Shown here: piece after piece, positions 7,960-17,615 of the stretch | Numbering within the stretch: position 1 is the first letter of the stretch | Layout of the letters: the number at the start of each line of letters is the position of its first letter | Origin: Bifidobacterium oedipodis | GTDB taxonomy: Bacteria; Actinomycetota; Actinomycetes; Actinomycetales; Bifidobacteriaceae | Reading direction: 5' to 3' | NCBI RefSeq assembly: GCF_012932425.1 | Contig: NZ_JAAIII010000002.1 | Coordinates: forward strand, 248,001-312,000 | DNA: 64,000 nucleotides | Notes under the pieces: generated by a model | Seen by the model: only the letters and a program-made list of their open reading frames with translations | What the model was told of the DNA's origin: nothing | Database searches by the model: none | Made by a program: the position numbers and the translations under genes

Positions 7960-8222
7960 GGCATATTTGTGGGGTAGTGATATTCCCGTTCCGTCACTAC
8001 CCCACAAATATGCCGATATCTGCTGAGCAGTGACAATAACTGTCCATCATTACCCAACAAATATGTCCATATTCCTGAGGTAGTGACAGTCAGAACAATC
8101 ACAACCTCAGGAATATGCCAGTATCTGCCCAGTAGTGATAACAAACTGTCTATCGCTACCCACCAAATACGTCCATATTTCCAGGGTAGTGATAATCAGC
8201 ACAATCACAACCCCGAAAATAT
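7960..8222. repeat. array of five palindromes phased at about 53 bp (array 1)
   Basis: Five inverted-repeat units centred at about 7987, 8040, 8092.5, 8145.5 and 8198.5. Each has a core of GTGA, 12-14 unrelated bases, then TCNC, extended outward to arms of about 18-21 bases. Unit 1 is perfect over 21 bases (7960-7980 with 7994-8014); unit 3 has one mismatch over 18 (8069-8086 with 8099-8116); units 2, 4 and 5 are weaker. ATATG(C/T)C-like linkers join the units. A sixth half-unit runs into the alr stop. The array fills the gap between two convergent genes, so it may also end transcription, but no T-runs follow. A second copy of the same family lies at 59045-59302. Confidence 0.9.
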
Positions 8223-8248
8223 GTCGATATCTGTCTAGTTCTGACACA

Positions 8249-9607
8249 CTACAGCAGCGATGCAGGATCCAAAAGCTCCAGATCATGGGCGTCCAGCACT
8301 TCAGCGGCATGCTCATACAGGCGCGGAATGCGATTGCGCAGACAGGTGAAGATTTCATAGCTGATGGTATCGGCAGCACGCGCCCAATCGTCAGCAGTAG
8401 GCTCTAGGAACTGTTCTCCGCGCCCCGGTCCGAACAATTCGACCGTGTCGCCTTCGGCCACACCGAGTTCGGCGGCCGAACCATGCAGATCCAAAATGAA
8501 CTGATCCATGCACACACGCCCGGAAACATGGTACAGACGCGGGCCTTCGACAGTCATCACACGCACCGGGCCGCCGGGCTTGTTCACATGCTTGGCACCC
8601 TGCATATCAAACCCCGAAGCGGAACGATGAATGCCATCCGCATAACCCAACGGCACGATGGCCGTGGACGTATTGTCCGGAGTCAGATAGGTGCGGCCAT
8701 AGGAGATGCCGTGGCCGGCCTCCACATCCTTCACCGTTCCCAATTGGGCTTGCAGACGCATGGCAGGCTTGAGACGGTAATCGCCCGGTTCGCCCATCGC
8801 CGGATCCGGTTCATAGCCGTACAGGCCGATGCCGGGGCGGCACAGTTCGAAGCGGATCTTCGGGCGGCTCAACGTTGCCGCCGTATTGGCCAGATGCCGG
8901 ATCTGCGGCGCAATGCCGGCATGTTCCATACGTTGGGTGAATTCCTTGAAAGTCTCTACCTGACGGTCGGTGGAGGTCACGAATTCAGGCACGTCAGGCG
9001 AATCGGCGACGGCCAGATGGCTCCACTGGCCGATGATCTGGATCACGCCTTCCTTGGCAAGCGGCACCAGCTTGGCCAGCGCCGCATCGAACCCGGCCGG
9101 CGTAAATCCGTTGCGCCCGAAACCGGAATCAACCTTGACATGCACGCGCGCAGGCTTGCCTACCTTGCGCGCGGCGGCAGCCACGGCATCGATGCCCGGA
9201 AGGGAGCCCACCGATACATCAATATCCGCTTCAATCAATTCATCGAACGGCACTTCGGTGCCGTTGTACACCCACGTCAAAATATGGCAACGATCCGGGC
9301 CAATACCAAGCTGGCGCAGCAGCAGCGCCTCATGCGCCTGGGCGGTACCCAGCCACGTGGCCCCGCCGGCGAGCGCGGCGAGCGCCGAGGGCAGCAAACC
9401 ATGGCCGTAAGCGTCGGCTTTTACCACGCCCATCACTGCGGTGCCGCTGGCTGGGCCGCCCACCATGGCAACCAGATGTGCCATGTTGTCACGCATGGCC
9501 TTCAAATCCACGATGGCCTGCGCGGGGTATCGGCGAAGTGCCGCGGCATAGTTGGCTTTGCCTTGCTCGGATGAAAACGCGATTTCAGCTGCTGCATTCC
9601 TTGTCAT
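8249..9607 (-). CDS. alr: alanine racemase
   Basis: 452-residue PLP enzyme interconverting L- and D-alanine for peptidoglycan. It shows the PLP-lysine motif VVKADAYGHG (residues about 63-72), RVHVKVDSGFGRNGF, CRPGIGLYGY, and the C-terminal domain motifs ISYGRTYLTP, VPLGYADGIHR and GRVCMDQFILDL, which carries the second catalytic site. It is longer than many Alr proteins (about 370) because of N- and C-terminal extensions. ATG at 9607 follows AGGA. It faces the APC permease divergently and ends at a repeat array. Confidence 0.96.
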   Translation of the reverse strand: MTRNAAAEIAFSSEQGKANYAAALRRYPAQAIVDLKAMRDNMAHLVAMVGGPASGTAVMGVVKADAYGHGLLPSALAALAGGATWLGTAQAHEALLLRQLGIGPDRCHILTWVYNGTEVPFDELIEADIDVSVGSLPGIDAVAAAARKVGKPARVHVKVDSGFGRNGFTPAGFDAALAKLVPLAKEGVIQIIGQWSHLAVADSPDVPEFVTSTDRQVETFKEFTQRMEHAGIAPQIRHLANTAATLSRPKIRFELCRPGIGLYGYEPDPAMGEPGDYRLKPAMRLQAQLGTVKDVEAGHGISYGRTYLTPDNTSTAIVPLGYADGIHRSASGFDMQGAKHVNKPGGPVRVMTVEGPRLYHVSGRVCMDQFILDLHGSAAELGVAEGDTVELFGPGRGEQFLEPTADDWARAADTISYEIFTCLRNRIPRLYEHAAEVLDAHDLELLDPASLL

Positions 9608-9877
9608 GGTTTCCTATTGTTACGCGTGGATATGTCATTGCCAAATACGGCGTTCCCGTGCCCGCCGAAAATCGTCTCGTTGTATCGTTGCTTCGCGCCG
9701 CTCGGCAGTGAGCTTCCAGCCCCAATCGGCGAGAAGTCGGCTTGGCACCGTACACTGTTGGTTTTATGCGGCTTCACAGTGTGCGCCGCATTCTGATGCC
9801 CGGCGTTAAGGCGTGTCGGGATCCCGGAAATCCGTCCGGTTCAGCCCTGTTACATAAGAGTTGCTAAGAGAAGACCC

Positions 9878-11314
9878 ATGGATTTATTCCGTAAGAAAAC
9901 CGTGGACCAATTGGTATCCGAGTCCACTCCCCTGAAGCGTACGATGCATACCTTCGATTTGACGATGCTTGGTATCGGCGCGATTATTGGCACCGGTATC
10001 TTCGTGCTCACCGGCAAGGGTGCGCTGACTGCCGGCCCGGCCTTGTCCGTCTCGTTCCTGTTGGCTGCGATCTGCTGTGGATTCGCTGGCCTGTGCTATG
10101 CGGAATTCGCTTCGATGGCACCGGTGTCCGGTTCTGCTTATTCGTATGCCTATTTGGCATTCGGCGAACTTATTGCCTTTATTATCGGCTGGGATTTGAT
10201 TTTGGAATATGCGCTGCAGGCGGCCACTGTGTCTGCCGGATGGTCAGGCTATTTCAACAAGCTGCTTGAAGGTTTCGGCTTGCATCTGCCGGTCGAGTTG
10301 ACGGCTGCGTACGGCACCACGCCCGGAGTGACGACTTACTTTAATCTGCCTGGCTTTGTGATTGTGCTGCTGATTACTTGGGTGTTGTCCATTGGTATTA
10401 ATCAGACCAAGAAAACCAACGATGTTATGGTGTTGATCAAGCTGGTGATCATCGTGCTGTTCATCGTGTGCACCGTGTGGTTCGTCAATCCTGCGAACTG
10501 GAAGCCGTTCTCCCCCTATGGCATTTATACGTTCCAGCCTGGCTCCACTCAGCCGTATGGCATTGTGCCGGCTGCCTCGATTGTGTTCTTCAGCTTCATC
10601 GGCTTCGACGCCGTCTCCTCTTCTGCTGAGGAAACGGTGAATCCGAACAAGACGCTGCCGCGCGGCATTCTGCTGTCGTTGGCGATTTCCACGGTGCTGT
10701 ACATTGTGATGACGCTGATTATGACCGGCGTGGTGCCCTATGAGCAGTTCGCCAACTTCATCGACGCTCCGGTGGCCGGCGTGATTCTGGCCACGGGTTT
10801 GAACTGGCTGGCCGTGATCGTCAATCTTGGTGCGCTCGTCGGCATGACCACGGTGATGCTGGTGCAGCTGTATGGTCAAAGCCGCATCTGCTACGCGATG
10901 AGCCGCGATGGCCTGTTCCCGAAGTTCTTCGGCGAGGTGCATGACAAGTACCGCACCCCGTTCAAGGGCACGTGGTTCTTCGGCCTGCTGACGGCCTTCG
11001 CCGGCGGTTTCATCAATATCAATATCCTGTTCGAGCTGGTGAATATCGGTACGCTGACCGCATTCATCATTGTTTCCGCAGGCATTCTGTGGATGCGCCA
11101 CACCCAGCCGGACGCCCACCGCGGTTTCAAGGCCCCCGGCGTGCCGGTGACGCCGATCATCTCGATCGCGTTCTGCCTGGTGCTGATCGCCGGCCTCAAC
11201 TGGGAGACCTGGGTGCGTTTCGCCGTCTGGTTCACGCTTGGTTTGGCGGTGTACTTCGTGTATAGCCGCAAACGCTCCAAGCTTGCTTCGAAGGATGGCG
11301 AGCCTCTATCATAA
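9878..11314 (+). CDS. APC-family amino acid permease
   Basis: 478-residue membrane transporter with about twelve helices, of the cationic amino acid transporter / YfnA-like branch of the APC superfamily. Motifs: MLGIGAIIGTGIFVLTG at the first, broken helix, CYAEFASMAPVSGSAYSYAY, IGFDAVSSSAEETVNPNKTLP, and QSRICYAMSRDGLFPK. It probably imports an amino acid with protons; which one is unclear. ATG at 9878 follows AGAGAAGA. Monocistronic or with the membrane protein gene 30 bp downstream. Confidence 0.9.
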   Translation: MDLFRKKTVDQLVSESTPLKRTMHTFDLTMLGIGAIIGTGIFVLTGKGALTAGPALSVSFLLAAICCGFAGLCYAEFASMAPVSGSAYSYAYLAFGELIAFIIGWDLILEYALQAATVSAGWSGYFNKLLEGFGLHLPVELTAAYGTTPGVTTYFNLPGFVIVLLITWVLSIGINQTKKTNDVMVLIKLVIIVLFIVCTVWFVNPANWKPFSPYGIYTFQPGSTQPYGIVPAASIVFFSFIGFDAVSSSAEETVNPNKTLPRGILLSLAISTVLYIVMTLIMTGVVPYEQFANFIDAPVAGVILATGLNWLAVIVNLGALVGMTTVMLVQLYGQSRICYAMSRDGLFPKFFGEVHDKYRTPFKGTWFFGLLTAFAGGFININILFELVNIGTLTAFIIVSAGILWMRHTQPDAHRGFKAPGVPVTPIISIAFCLVLIAGLNWETWVRFAVWFTLGLAVYFVYSRKRSKLASKDGEPLS

Positions 11315-11344
11315 AGGCATCGAACCCGTAGTATTGGGGAGGCA

Positions 11345-13267
11345 ATGATGGCTCATTCGAATCAACCACAGCATGAGGCGAATGAGAGTCATCTGCCTCC
11401 CCAATCGTATTCCGAGGCACCGCAGCCTCCCCATGTTCCGCATACACCATACTTCCCTTATCCGCCGCAAGGGCAGGAGTCGATGCAAGAACAGCGGCCA
11501 CAGCAGCAATCGCAGCCACAGCAGCCCGTCCCTCGACAACCTCAACCGCAATATCAGCAGCCACAGTTCCAACCACAACCGTCCCAGCCATACCCCGGGC
11601 AACCGCAACCACAGCAGGCTCATCATTCCAGTATTCAGGTGTTGTTGCTGTCGCTTGGCGTAGGGCTGGTGGCCATCGCCGTACTCATATTCACGTCACT
11701 GGCCTATGCACTGATGGGCGACACCGGCCGAGCACTGTGCATCGCCATCATCGCGTTGGCGACGCTGGCTGCCGGTTGGGCGCTGACCATACGCCTGCGT
11801 GTCACGGCCGAAGGCCTGACATGGGCGGCGCTAATCGCGCTGACCATTGATGCGTATGGTACCGGCGACCATCATGTGTTAAGCGCCATAATCGATTCCC
11901 ACATTCTTATCGGCCTGTCGTTGGCGTTCATCGCGTTGACGGCACTGGGATTTCGCGCGCTTCCTCTGCCTGGCGGCGCCCAACCGTTGCGCGCATATTC
12001 GTTATTCGCCGTATTCGCGCTGCCGCTTGCCGCACACGCGTTAAGTGCCGCGCTGCCCATCGGCGAAGCCTCCTCATTCAGTCTGGCACGTCTGGTCATC
12101 ACCGGACTGACAGCCTCACTGATGACCATGTTGCTGCCCATTGACGCACGGTCGCGCAACGCCGACTTCGAATGGCTGGGAGTTTCCGTATTCGCCTGCG
12201 TTATATTCGCCGTAGCCACCATCCGCCTGTCGTCAACCACTGCCGTCTTGCATACCAGCACATCCCTGTGGGTTATTGGAGTAATAGTCACAGGCATCAT
12301 TGCCGGCTGGGTGATGTTGCTCGTCGCCTACCGCACTCGACGGCGCACGCCATCGGACTGCCCCTTATCGGCAGGCTGGCGCATCACCCCGATGATTGGA
12401 CTGATCGTCACCATCGCCGTTGCATCCACCCCGATACAGCAGGCGCTGGCAATACCCCTGCCCTATGCAATCGCCCGAGCCTGTGCCGAAACTCTGACGA
12501 TTGTCATGCTTGGCACCATACTCATCGCCGCCATCTGCGCGAGCGGCGGCATGTGGTCCGCACAGGAGCGCAATACCGGTGCCCTGACCTCGGCAATCAT
12601 ATTGACCATTCTGGCGATTGGAGAATTCGAATCGCATTATGGGCCCGTGCGCGTGGTGTCACTGATTGCCTATGCCACCCTGCTGATCGCCGTGATTCTG
12701 CCATGGATACGCGATGCCACATCCAAACCGCGCAATCCTCTGGCCATCACCCGTTGGATGGTGACATGGCCCGCAGTCGTCGCAGGGCTTGCGTTGTTCG
12801 TCCTTGCCCTGCATAGTCATGTGGCGAGGACTCCCGCCGATCTGATCACCGGCGTTTCCGGCGTCGCCGTGCTGGCCGTGGGAGCCCGATGGATGGCGGT
12901 ACGCCCGATGTTGCGCAGCCGGAACGCGCTCAGCCCAGGATTGGCGCTGCTCATGGTGCCGTCGCTTATCGCGGGTTGGACGGCACCACCATCGCCGCCA
13001 CGCATGATTGCGCTGTTCGTCATTGCCGTCATTGCAGTGATGGTCGGTGCAATACTGGGATTGCAAGCACCGCTGGCATTCGGTGCCGTGGTGTTGACGG
13101 CCCATGTGCTCACGGTGCTCTGGCCGTGGCTCGGGCGACTATCGGAATATTGGTGGGCCTGGGTGTTGCTGGCCGCCGGCGTCATGCTGATTATCATGGC
13201 GGCACGCTATGAGGCTAGTCTCAAATCCATGCGCAATCTTGCTGTTCGCTTCAGCCAGCTGCGCTGA
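11345..13267 (+). CDS. large multi-spanning membrane protein of unknown function
   Basis: About 640 residues. The first 95 are a cytoplasmic, Pro/Gln-rich low-complexity tail with many QPQ and PQQ steps; the rest is a run of roughly fourteen to sixteen hydrophobic helices from VLLLSLGVGLVAIAVLIF to the end. GGGGAGG precedes two adjacent ATG codons at 11345 and 11348; the second has the better spacing. The layout recalls actinobacterial SCO7613-type membrane proteins, but no motif assigns a function. It could belong to envelope biogenesis. It lies 30 bp after the APC permease and converges on the helicase gene. Confidence 0.75.
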   Translation: MMAHSNQPQHEANESHLPPQSYSEAPQPPHVPHTPYFPYPPQGQESMQEQRPQQQSQPQQPVPRQPQPQYQQPQFQPQPSQPYPGQPQPQQAHHSSIQVLLLSLGVGLVAIAVLIFTSLAYALMGDTGRALCIAIIALATLAAGWALTIRLRVTAEGLTWAALIALTIDAYGTGDHHVLSAIIDSHILIGLSLAFIALTALGFRALPLPGGAQPLRAYSLFAVFALPLAAHALSAALPIGEASSFSLARLVITGLTASLMTMLLPIDARSRNADFEWLGVSVFACVIFAVATIRLSSTTAVLHTSTSLWVIGVIVTGIIAGWVMLLVAYRTRRRTPSDCPLSAGWRITPMIGLIVTIAVASTPIQQALAIPLPYAIARACAETLTIVMLGTILIAAICASGGMWSAQERNTGALTSAIILTILAIGEFESHYGPVRVVSLIAYATLLIAVILPWIRDATSKPRNPLAITRWMVTWPAVVAGLALFVLALHSHVARTPADLITGVSGVAVLAVGARWMAVRPMLRSRNALSPGLALLMVPSLIAGWTAPPSPPRMIALFVIAVIAVMVGAILGLQAPLAFGAVVLTAHVLTVLWPWLGRLSEYWWAWVLLAAGVMLIIMAARYEASLKSMRNLAVRFSQLR

Positions 13268-13392
13268 GACTGGCGCAAGAACATGCCCGTCGGGTGCGAG
13301 CACACCTGTCGCTTAGATCTGTGCTGTATGCCGCGCAATAGCATAAAATCCAAGACGTCTGTGCATGGTCGGATTGTGCTCAGATATATGGC

Positions 13393-14805
13393 TCAGAACA
13401 GTTCGGCCTGTTCGAATTCGTCGTCGGCGTTGGCTTGTTGCAACAGCTGCGGGCGGAAAGCATCCGCTCCTTCGTCGGCCAACAGTCCGGCCGCGGCGGC
13501 GGAATCGGCACGCAGCAGACCGTCAAGTTGCACGGCGTCGGGCGAGACCAGGAACATGCGTTCGTTAACGCCTTCCAGATAGAGGCCGCCCAGGGATTCG
13601 ACGCGGGACAACGCCACATAGCCCATGCCGGGCGCAAAGGTGCGGCGCAAATCCATCACCGCGTTTTCGAGGGTCATGCCCTGCGATTTGTGAATGGTGA
13701 TGCCCCACGCGCATCGCAACGGCACTTGTTTGACGGAGGCGAGCACTGTGTCGCCGTCCATCATTTCCCATGAGGCGCGTTTCATGGTGACGATATTGCC
13801 GTTTTCGAATTCCACAATCGGCCAGCCACCCTTGCGCTCGTCGGCGAATCCACGCACGGTGCCAAGCGAACCGTTGACGAATTGACGGTCGGGATCGTTG
13901 CGCAATGCCATCACCGCCGCGCCTGCTTTCAGCACCAGGTGTTCGGGGGCCAGCATATTCTTCTTAAGCCGTTCCACCAGATTGGCCTGACCGGCGGATT
14001 CGGCATGGAATTCGTGCGGTTCCAACATAATCTGCTGCAACCGCGCATCATTCAACCCATCGGCCTGACGATTCATGGGGAACAGGTGCACGGCCACTTG
14101 ATCGGCGTCGGGAACCTGCCCTAAGCGTGTGACCAATGCGTCCCGATCGGTTTGGGTGACGCTGCTTGAGCGAATGTCAGTGAGCACGGTGAGTAGTTCG
14201 CCGGTATCCTGACGATGCTGTTCGCTCAGATAGCAAATCACGGGATTAAGATCATTCCACACCAAGGATTCGGTGACGAATCCCTCAGGGTTGAGGCCGG
14301 CATGCGCATAGCGTTCCCGACTGGCGAGAAATTCCGGGCTGGGAGCGATCAGATCGCGGTTGCGGCCGGAAACGGCGACGGGCGGCAGCTGAAAGAAATC
14401 GCCGGACAGCACCACCTGAATGCCGCCGAAAGGTCTCGGATCGCGGCGCACTTCGCGGCATACCTGATCGACCATGTCGAACAGCCAGGCGTGCATCATC
14501 GAGATTTCGTCGATGACTAGTATGTCGGTGGCTGCGATTTTGCGCTTGCGCCGGGATTTGATGGTGGTCATCAGGCTGGGCGTCAGCGCTGTGGCCACGC
14601 CCACGCCGGACCAACTATGGATGGTTTGACCGTTGATATGTGTGGCTGCGATGCCGGTGGAGGCGGTGACCGCCACATTGGCACCGGCGGCGCGGGCGTG
14701 GGCGATGAATGCGTTCAGCGTATATGTTTTGCCGGCGCCGGGCGCGCCCGTAAGGAATACGTTCGCGCCGGCGTTCGCAATCGCCAATGCCTCGCTTTGT
14801 TTCAC
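13393..14805 (-). CDS. PIF1/RecD-like ATP-dependent DNA helicase
   Basis: 470-residue superfamily 1B helicase. It starts almost directly with Walker A (GAPGAGKT, residues about 20-27), then SWSGVG, Walker B (ILVIDEISMMHAW), GDFFQLPPV (motif III), YLSEQHRQD (motif IV region) and the C-terminal CAWGITIHKSQGMTLE and YVALSRVESLGGLYL (motifs V-VI). This order matches the PIF1 family, which unwinds 5'-3' and resolves G-quadruplexes in characterised members. The start codon is GTG at 14805 with GGAGAGGC just upstream. No partner domain is fused. Confidence 0.9.
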   Translation of the reverse strand: MKQSEALAIANAGANVFLTGAPGAGKTYTLNAFIAHARAAGANVAVTASTGIAATHINGQTIHSWSGVGVATALTPSLMTTIKSRRKRKIAATDILVIDEISMMHAWLFDMVDQVCREVRRDPRPFGGIQVVLSGDFFQLPPVAVSGRNRDLIAPSPEFLASRERYAHAGLNPEGFVTESLVWNDLNPVICYLSEQHRQDTGELLTVLTDIRSSSVTQTDRDALVTRLGQVPDADQVAVHLFPMNRQADGLNDARLQQIMLEPHEFHAESAGQANLVERLKKNMLAPEHLVLKAGAAVMALRNDPDRQFVNGSLGTVRGFADERKGGWPIVEFENGNIVTMKRASWEMMDGDTVLASVKQVPLRCAWGITIHKSQGMTLENAVMDLRRTFAPGMGYVALSRVESLGGLYLEGVNERMFLVSPDAVQLDGLLRADSAAAAGLLADEGADAFRPQLLQQANADDEFEQAELF

Positions 14806-14890
14806 GCCTCTCCTCCCCAGCGCCTCGCGGCACAGCGATTCGTTATGTCTTCCTGGTTGCCTGATGCTATGGCCGCTACTGCCGCTATCG

Positions 14891-15541
14891 TCACTTGTTG
14901 AGCAGGCTGGTGGCCATCACATCAGCGGCGATGGCCTTGGCATGCTCGGCGTCCGGGCCAGGAACAGCAGCCATGAAGGCCTCGCGGTAGTAGCGCAGTT
15001 CGTCAAGGCTTTCGATAATGTCGGCCAGGGCGCGGTGTCCGCCGTTCTTCGGCGGGCGGTTCTCATACACGGCCGGGTACCAGCGGCGGGCAAGCTCCTT
15101 GAAGGTGCTCACATCGATGGTGCGGTAGTGCAGGTTGGCCATGAGCTTCGGCATGTAGTGGTCGAGGAACTTCTTGTCGGAGCCGATGGTGTTGCCGGCC
15201 AGCAGTGGCTTGACACCGGCTGGGGTGAAACGCTTGACGTATTCGGTCACCTTGGTTTGCGCCTCTTCCAAGCTCAGGCCGTTCTTCCATTCGTTGATCA
15301 GGCCGGAGCGGGTGTGCATATTGCGCACGAAATCGTTCATATGATCCACGGCGGCCTGGCTTGGCTTGATCACATAGTCCACGCCTTCGTCCAACACATT
15401 CAGATTGAAATCGGTGGGCACCACGGACACTTCGACCAGTTCGTCGCCGCCGAAGATATCGAGGCCTGTCATCTCGCAGTCGATCCAAATCAGGCGAGAG
15501 CCTTCCGAGGTGTATGTTTCGCTGTCATGCGCGTCAACCAT
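14891..15541 (-). CDS. orn: oligoribonuclease
   Basis: 216-residue DEDD-family 3'-5' exonuclease that clears RNA and signalling di-nucleotides of two to five nucleotides. ExoI motif [12 protein letters not shown] near the N-terminus, then [35 protein letters not shown], and the ExoIII region [21 protein letters not shown]. Length is close to that of other actinobacterial Orn proteins. It starts at ATG 15541 and ends 85 bp before the helicase start on the same strand. Confidence 0.95.
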   Translation of the reverse strand: MVDAHDSETYTSEGSRLIWIDCEMTGLDIFGGDELVEVSVVPTDFNLNVLDEGVDYVIKPSQAAVDHMNDFVRNMHTRSGLINEWKNGLSLEEAQTKVTEYVKRFTPAGVKPLLAGNTIGSDKKFLDHYMPKLMANLHYRTIDVSTFKELARRWYPAVYENRPPKNGGHRALADIIESLDELRYYREAFMAAVPGPDAEHAKAIAADVMATSLLNK

Positions 15542-15670
15542 GTTCCGCTTCTTTCATCGCTGTTGTCGTAAACACTCTAAAATATCGCCTCCTCAAGACG
15601 GGGAGGGTGCGGCGGTATGATGCAATCATCACAATAAAAAAACACTGTAGCGATGTCTGCAACCAGACAA

Positions 15671-15684
15671 TGCAAACGCTTGCA
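15671..15684. promoter_or_regulatory. LacI-type operator upstream of the GH13 gene
   Basis: TGCAAACGCTTGCA is a near-perfect dyad with the central CG and flanking half-sites of LacI-family operators. It lies 72 bp before the GH13 start. A further partial half-site (GTAAGCGTT) follows about 13 bp on. A maltose/alpha-glucoside LacI regulator encoded outside the window is the likely binder. Confidence 0.65.
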
Positions 15685-15755
15685 TTCGCAAGATTCGTAA
15701 GCGTTCGCACCCATGGTCTGGCCGCAGCGCAAGCCCATTCATTCAAGGAGGAACC

Positions 15756-17540
15756 ATGAGCACCGCATCCGATCCGTCACTGTGGTGGAAGCAGGCGGCC
15801 GTTTATCAGATCTACCCGCGCTCCTTCAAAGACACCACCGGCACCGGCCTTGGTGATCTCGCCGGCGTCACCGAGAAGATGGATTATCTCGCCTCACTCG
15901 GCATCGACGCCATCTGGCTTAATCCTTTCTACCCCTCGCAGCTGGCCGACGGCGGCTACGATGTGGACGATTACCGCAACGTGGATCCCAAGCTTGGCAC
16001 TATGGAGGATTTCGACCGTCTGGCCGAAGCGGCGCACGCCCATAACATCAAAATCGTGGTGGATATCGTGCCCAACCATTCCTCCAACCGTCACCGTTGG
16101 TTCAAGGCCGCACTCGAAGCCGGCCCTGGTTCCCCCGAACGCGACCGTTATATCTTCCGCGACGGCAGGGGCCCGAACGGCGACCTTCCGCCCACCAACT
16201 GGCAGAGCCATTTCGGCGGACCTGCGTGGACGCGTGTGCCCGATGGGCAATGGTATCTGCACATGTTCGCGGTGGAACAGCCCGACTTCAACTGGAAGAA
16301 TCCCGACGTGCACGAGGAGTTTCTGGAAACCTTCCGCTTCTGGCTCGACCATGGTGCCAACGGTTTCCGCATCGACGTAGCGCAGGGTTTGGCCAAGGAT
16401 CTCGACCGCGACGATCTTGACGACTACCATGTGTGGGCCGATAATTTCATGCCCGACGACGGTTCGCATCCGGTGCTTGACCGCAACGAAAGCCACGAGA
16501 TTTTCAAGGAATGGCGCAGGGAGGTGTTCAACCGCTACGATCCGCCGGCCTTCGCCGTGGCCGAGGCGTGGGTGAATCCCAAGCGTCTAAAGCTGTATGC
16601 CTCCCCCGAGGAGATGGGCCAGACCTTCAACTTCGAGTTCGCCAAGAAGGATTGGATTCGCGACGATTTCCATCAGGCCATTGAGGCTGGCTTGGCCACC
16701 GCACGTGAATCTGGCTCATCGGCGACTTGGGTGATGAGCAACCATGACGTAGTGCGCCATGCGTCACGATTCGCCCTGCCGCAGGTTCGTACTCCGAATT
16801 ACCACCAGTTGGCGCTTGACTGGCTGCTGCGTTCCGCCGGCTCCTCCACGTATCAGGAGGATCGTGTGCTGGGCACCAAGCGTTCGCGCGCCGCGATTCT
16901 TATGGAGTTGGCGCTTCCCGGCTCAGCCTATATCTATCAGGGTGAGGAACTGGGCCTGTTCGAAGTGGCTGATATGCCGTGGGATCGACTGGAAGACCCG
17001 GAGGCTTTCCATACCATCCGCGAGGCCAGCACCAAGGGACGCGACGGTTGTCGTGTGCCGCTGCCGTGGGTTGCCGCCGATGCGCCGCAACTCGCCGACC
17101 CCGAGCATGACGAGTTCGGCACCGGCGCTTCCTTCGGTTTCTCCCCCGCCGTTCAGGCCGATGGCACGCCCGCTGAGGAACCGCATCTGCCCCAGCCCAA
17201 GTGGTTCAAGGATATGGCCGTGGATGTTCAGGACGCCGATCCCGACTCCATGCTGAACCTCTATCGTGCTGCACTGGCCATACGCCATAAGTTGCGCAAC
17301 GAAGACACCGATGTGACCTGGCTGCCCGAGGATCAGCCGTCCGAACGCAATGATGGTGCCAATGGTTATCGCGGCGGCGTCATCGCCTACCGACGTTCCA
17401 ACGGCTGGGCTTCGCTGACCAACTTCAGCAGCGAACCTGCCGCATTGCCTACGGGAACGCTGTTGCTTGCCTCCGGCCCTCTGACTGAGGACGGCAAGCT
17501 GCCGCAGGATACTACCGCTTGGATTCAGCTCGACGAATAG
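15756..17540 (+). CDS. GH13 alpha-glucosidase / oligo-1,6-glucosidase
   Basis: 594-residue cytoplasmic GH13 enzyme that hydrolyses alpha-glucosidic bonds in short oligosaccharides such as maltose or isomaltose. Conserved regions: IYPRSFKDTTGTGLGDLAG, DIVPNHSS (region I), FRIDVAQGLAKD with the nucleophile Asp (II), AVAEAWV with the acid Glu (III), and VMSNHDVVRH with the stabilising Asp (IV). Start ATG at 15756 has a strong AAGGAGG. An upstream LacI operator and a downstream hairpin make it a single-gene unit. Bifidobacterial agl genes of this type act on alpha-1,4 and alpha-1,6 links; the linkage preference is not settled by these motifs. Confidence 0.92.
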   Translation: MSTASDPSLWWKQAAVYQIYPRSFKDTTGTGLGDLAGVTEKMDYLASLGIDAIWLNPFYPSQLADGGYDVDDYRNVDPKLGTMEDFDRLAEAAHAHNIKIVVDIVPNHSSNRHRWFKAALEAGPGSPERDRYIFRDGRGPNGDLPPTNWQSHFGGPAWTRVPDGQWYLHMFAVEQPDFNWKNPDVHEEFLETFRFWLDHGANGFRIDVAQGLAKDLDRDDLDDYHVWADNFMPDDGSHPVLDRNESHEIFKEWRREVFNRYDPPAFAVAEAWVNPKRLKLYASPEEMGQTFNFEFAKKDWIRDDFHQAIEAGLATARESGSSATWVMSNHDVVRHASRFALPQVRTPNYHQLALDWLLRSAGSSTYQEDRVLGTKRSRAAILMELALPGSAYIYQGEELGLFEVADMPWDRLEDPEAFHTIREASTKGRDGCRVPLPWVAADAPQLADPEHDEFGTGASFGFSPAVQADGTPAEEPHLPQPKWFKDMAVDVQDADPDSMLNLYRAALAIRHKLRNEDTDVTWLPEDQPSERNDGANGYRGGVIAYRRSNGWASLTNFSSEPAALPTGTLLLASGPLTEDGKLPQDTTAWIQLDE

Positions 17541-17572
17541 TCATAGTTGCACTGATGATTGCGCAGATAAGA

Positions 17573-17596
17573 AAAGCCACCCCAGCGGGTGGCTTT
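17573..17596 (+). terminator. terminator of the GH13 gene
   Basis: Perfect 10-bp stem (17573-17582 with 17587-17596) with a 4-base loop. The right arm ends in CTTT. It lies 32 bp after the GH13 stop codon. Confidence 0.75.
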
Positions 17597-17615
17597 CCAA
17601 TATGAATCGATACGG

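Noticed and set aside
7960..8222. CRISPR array
   Set aside because: Units are palindromes with diverged arms, the variable centres are only 12-14 bases, and no cas genes are near. The same applies to 59045-59302.
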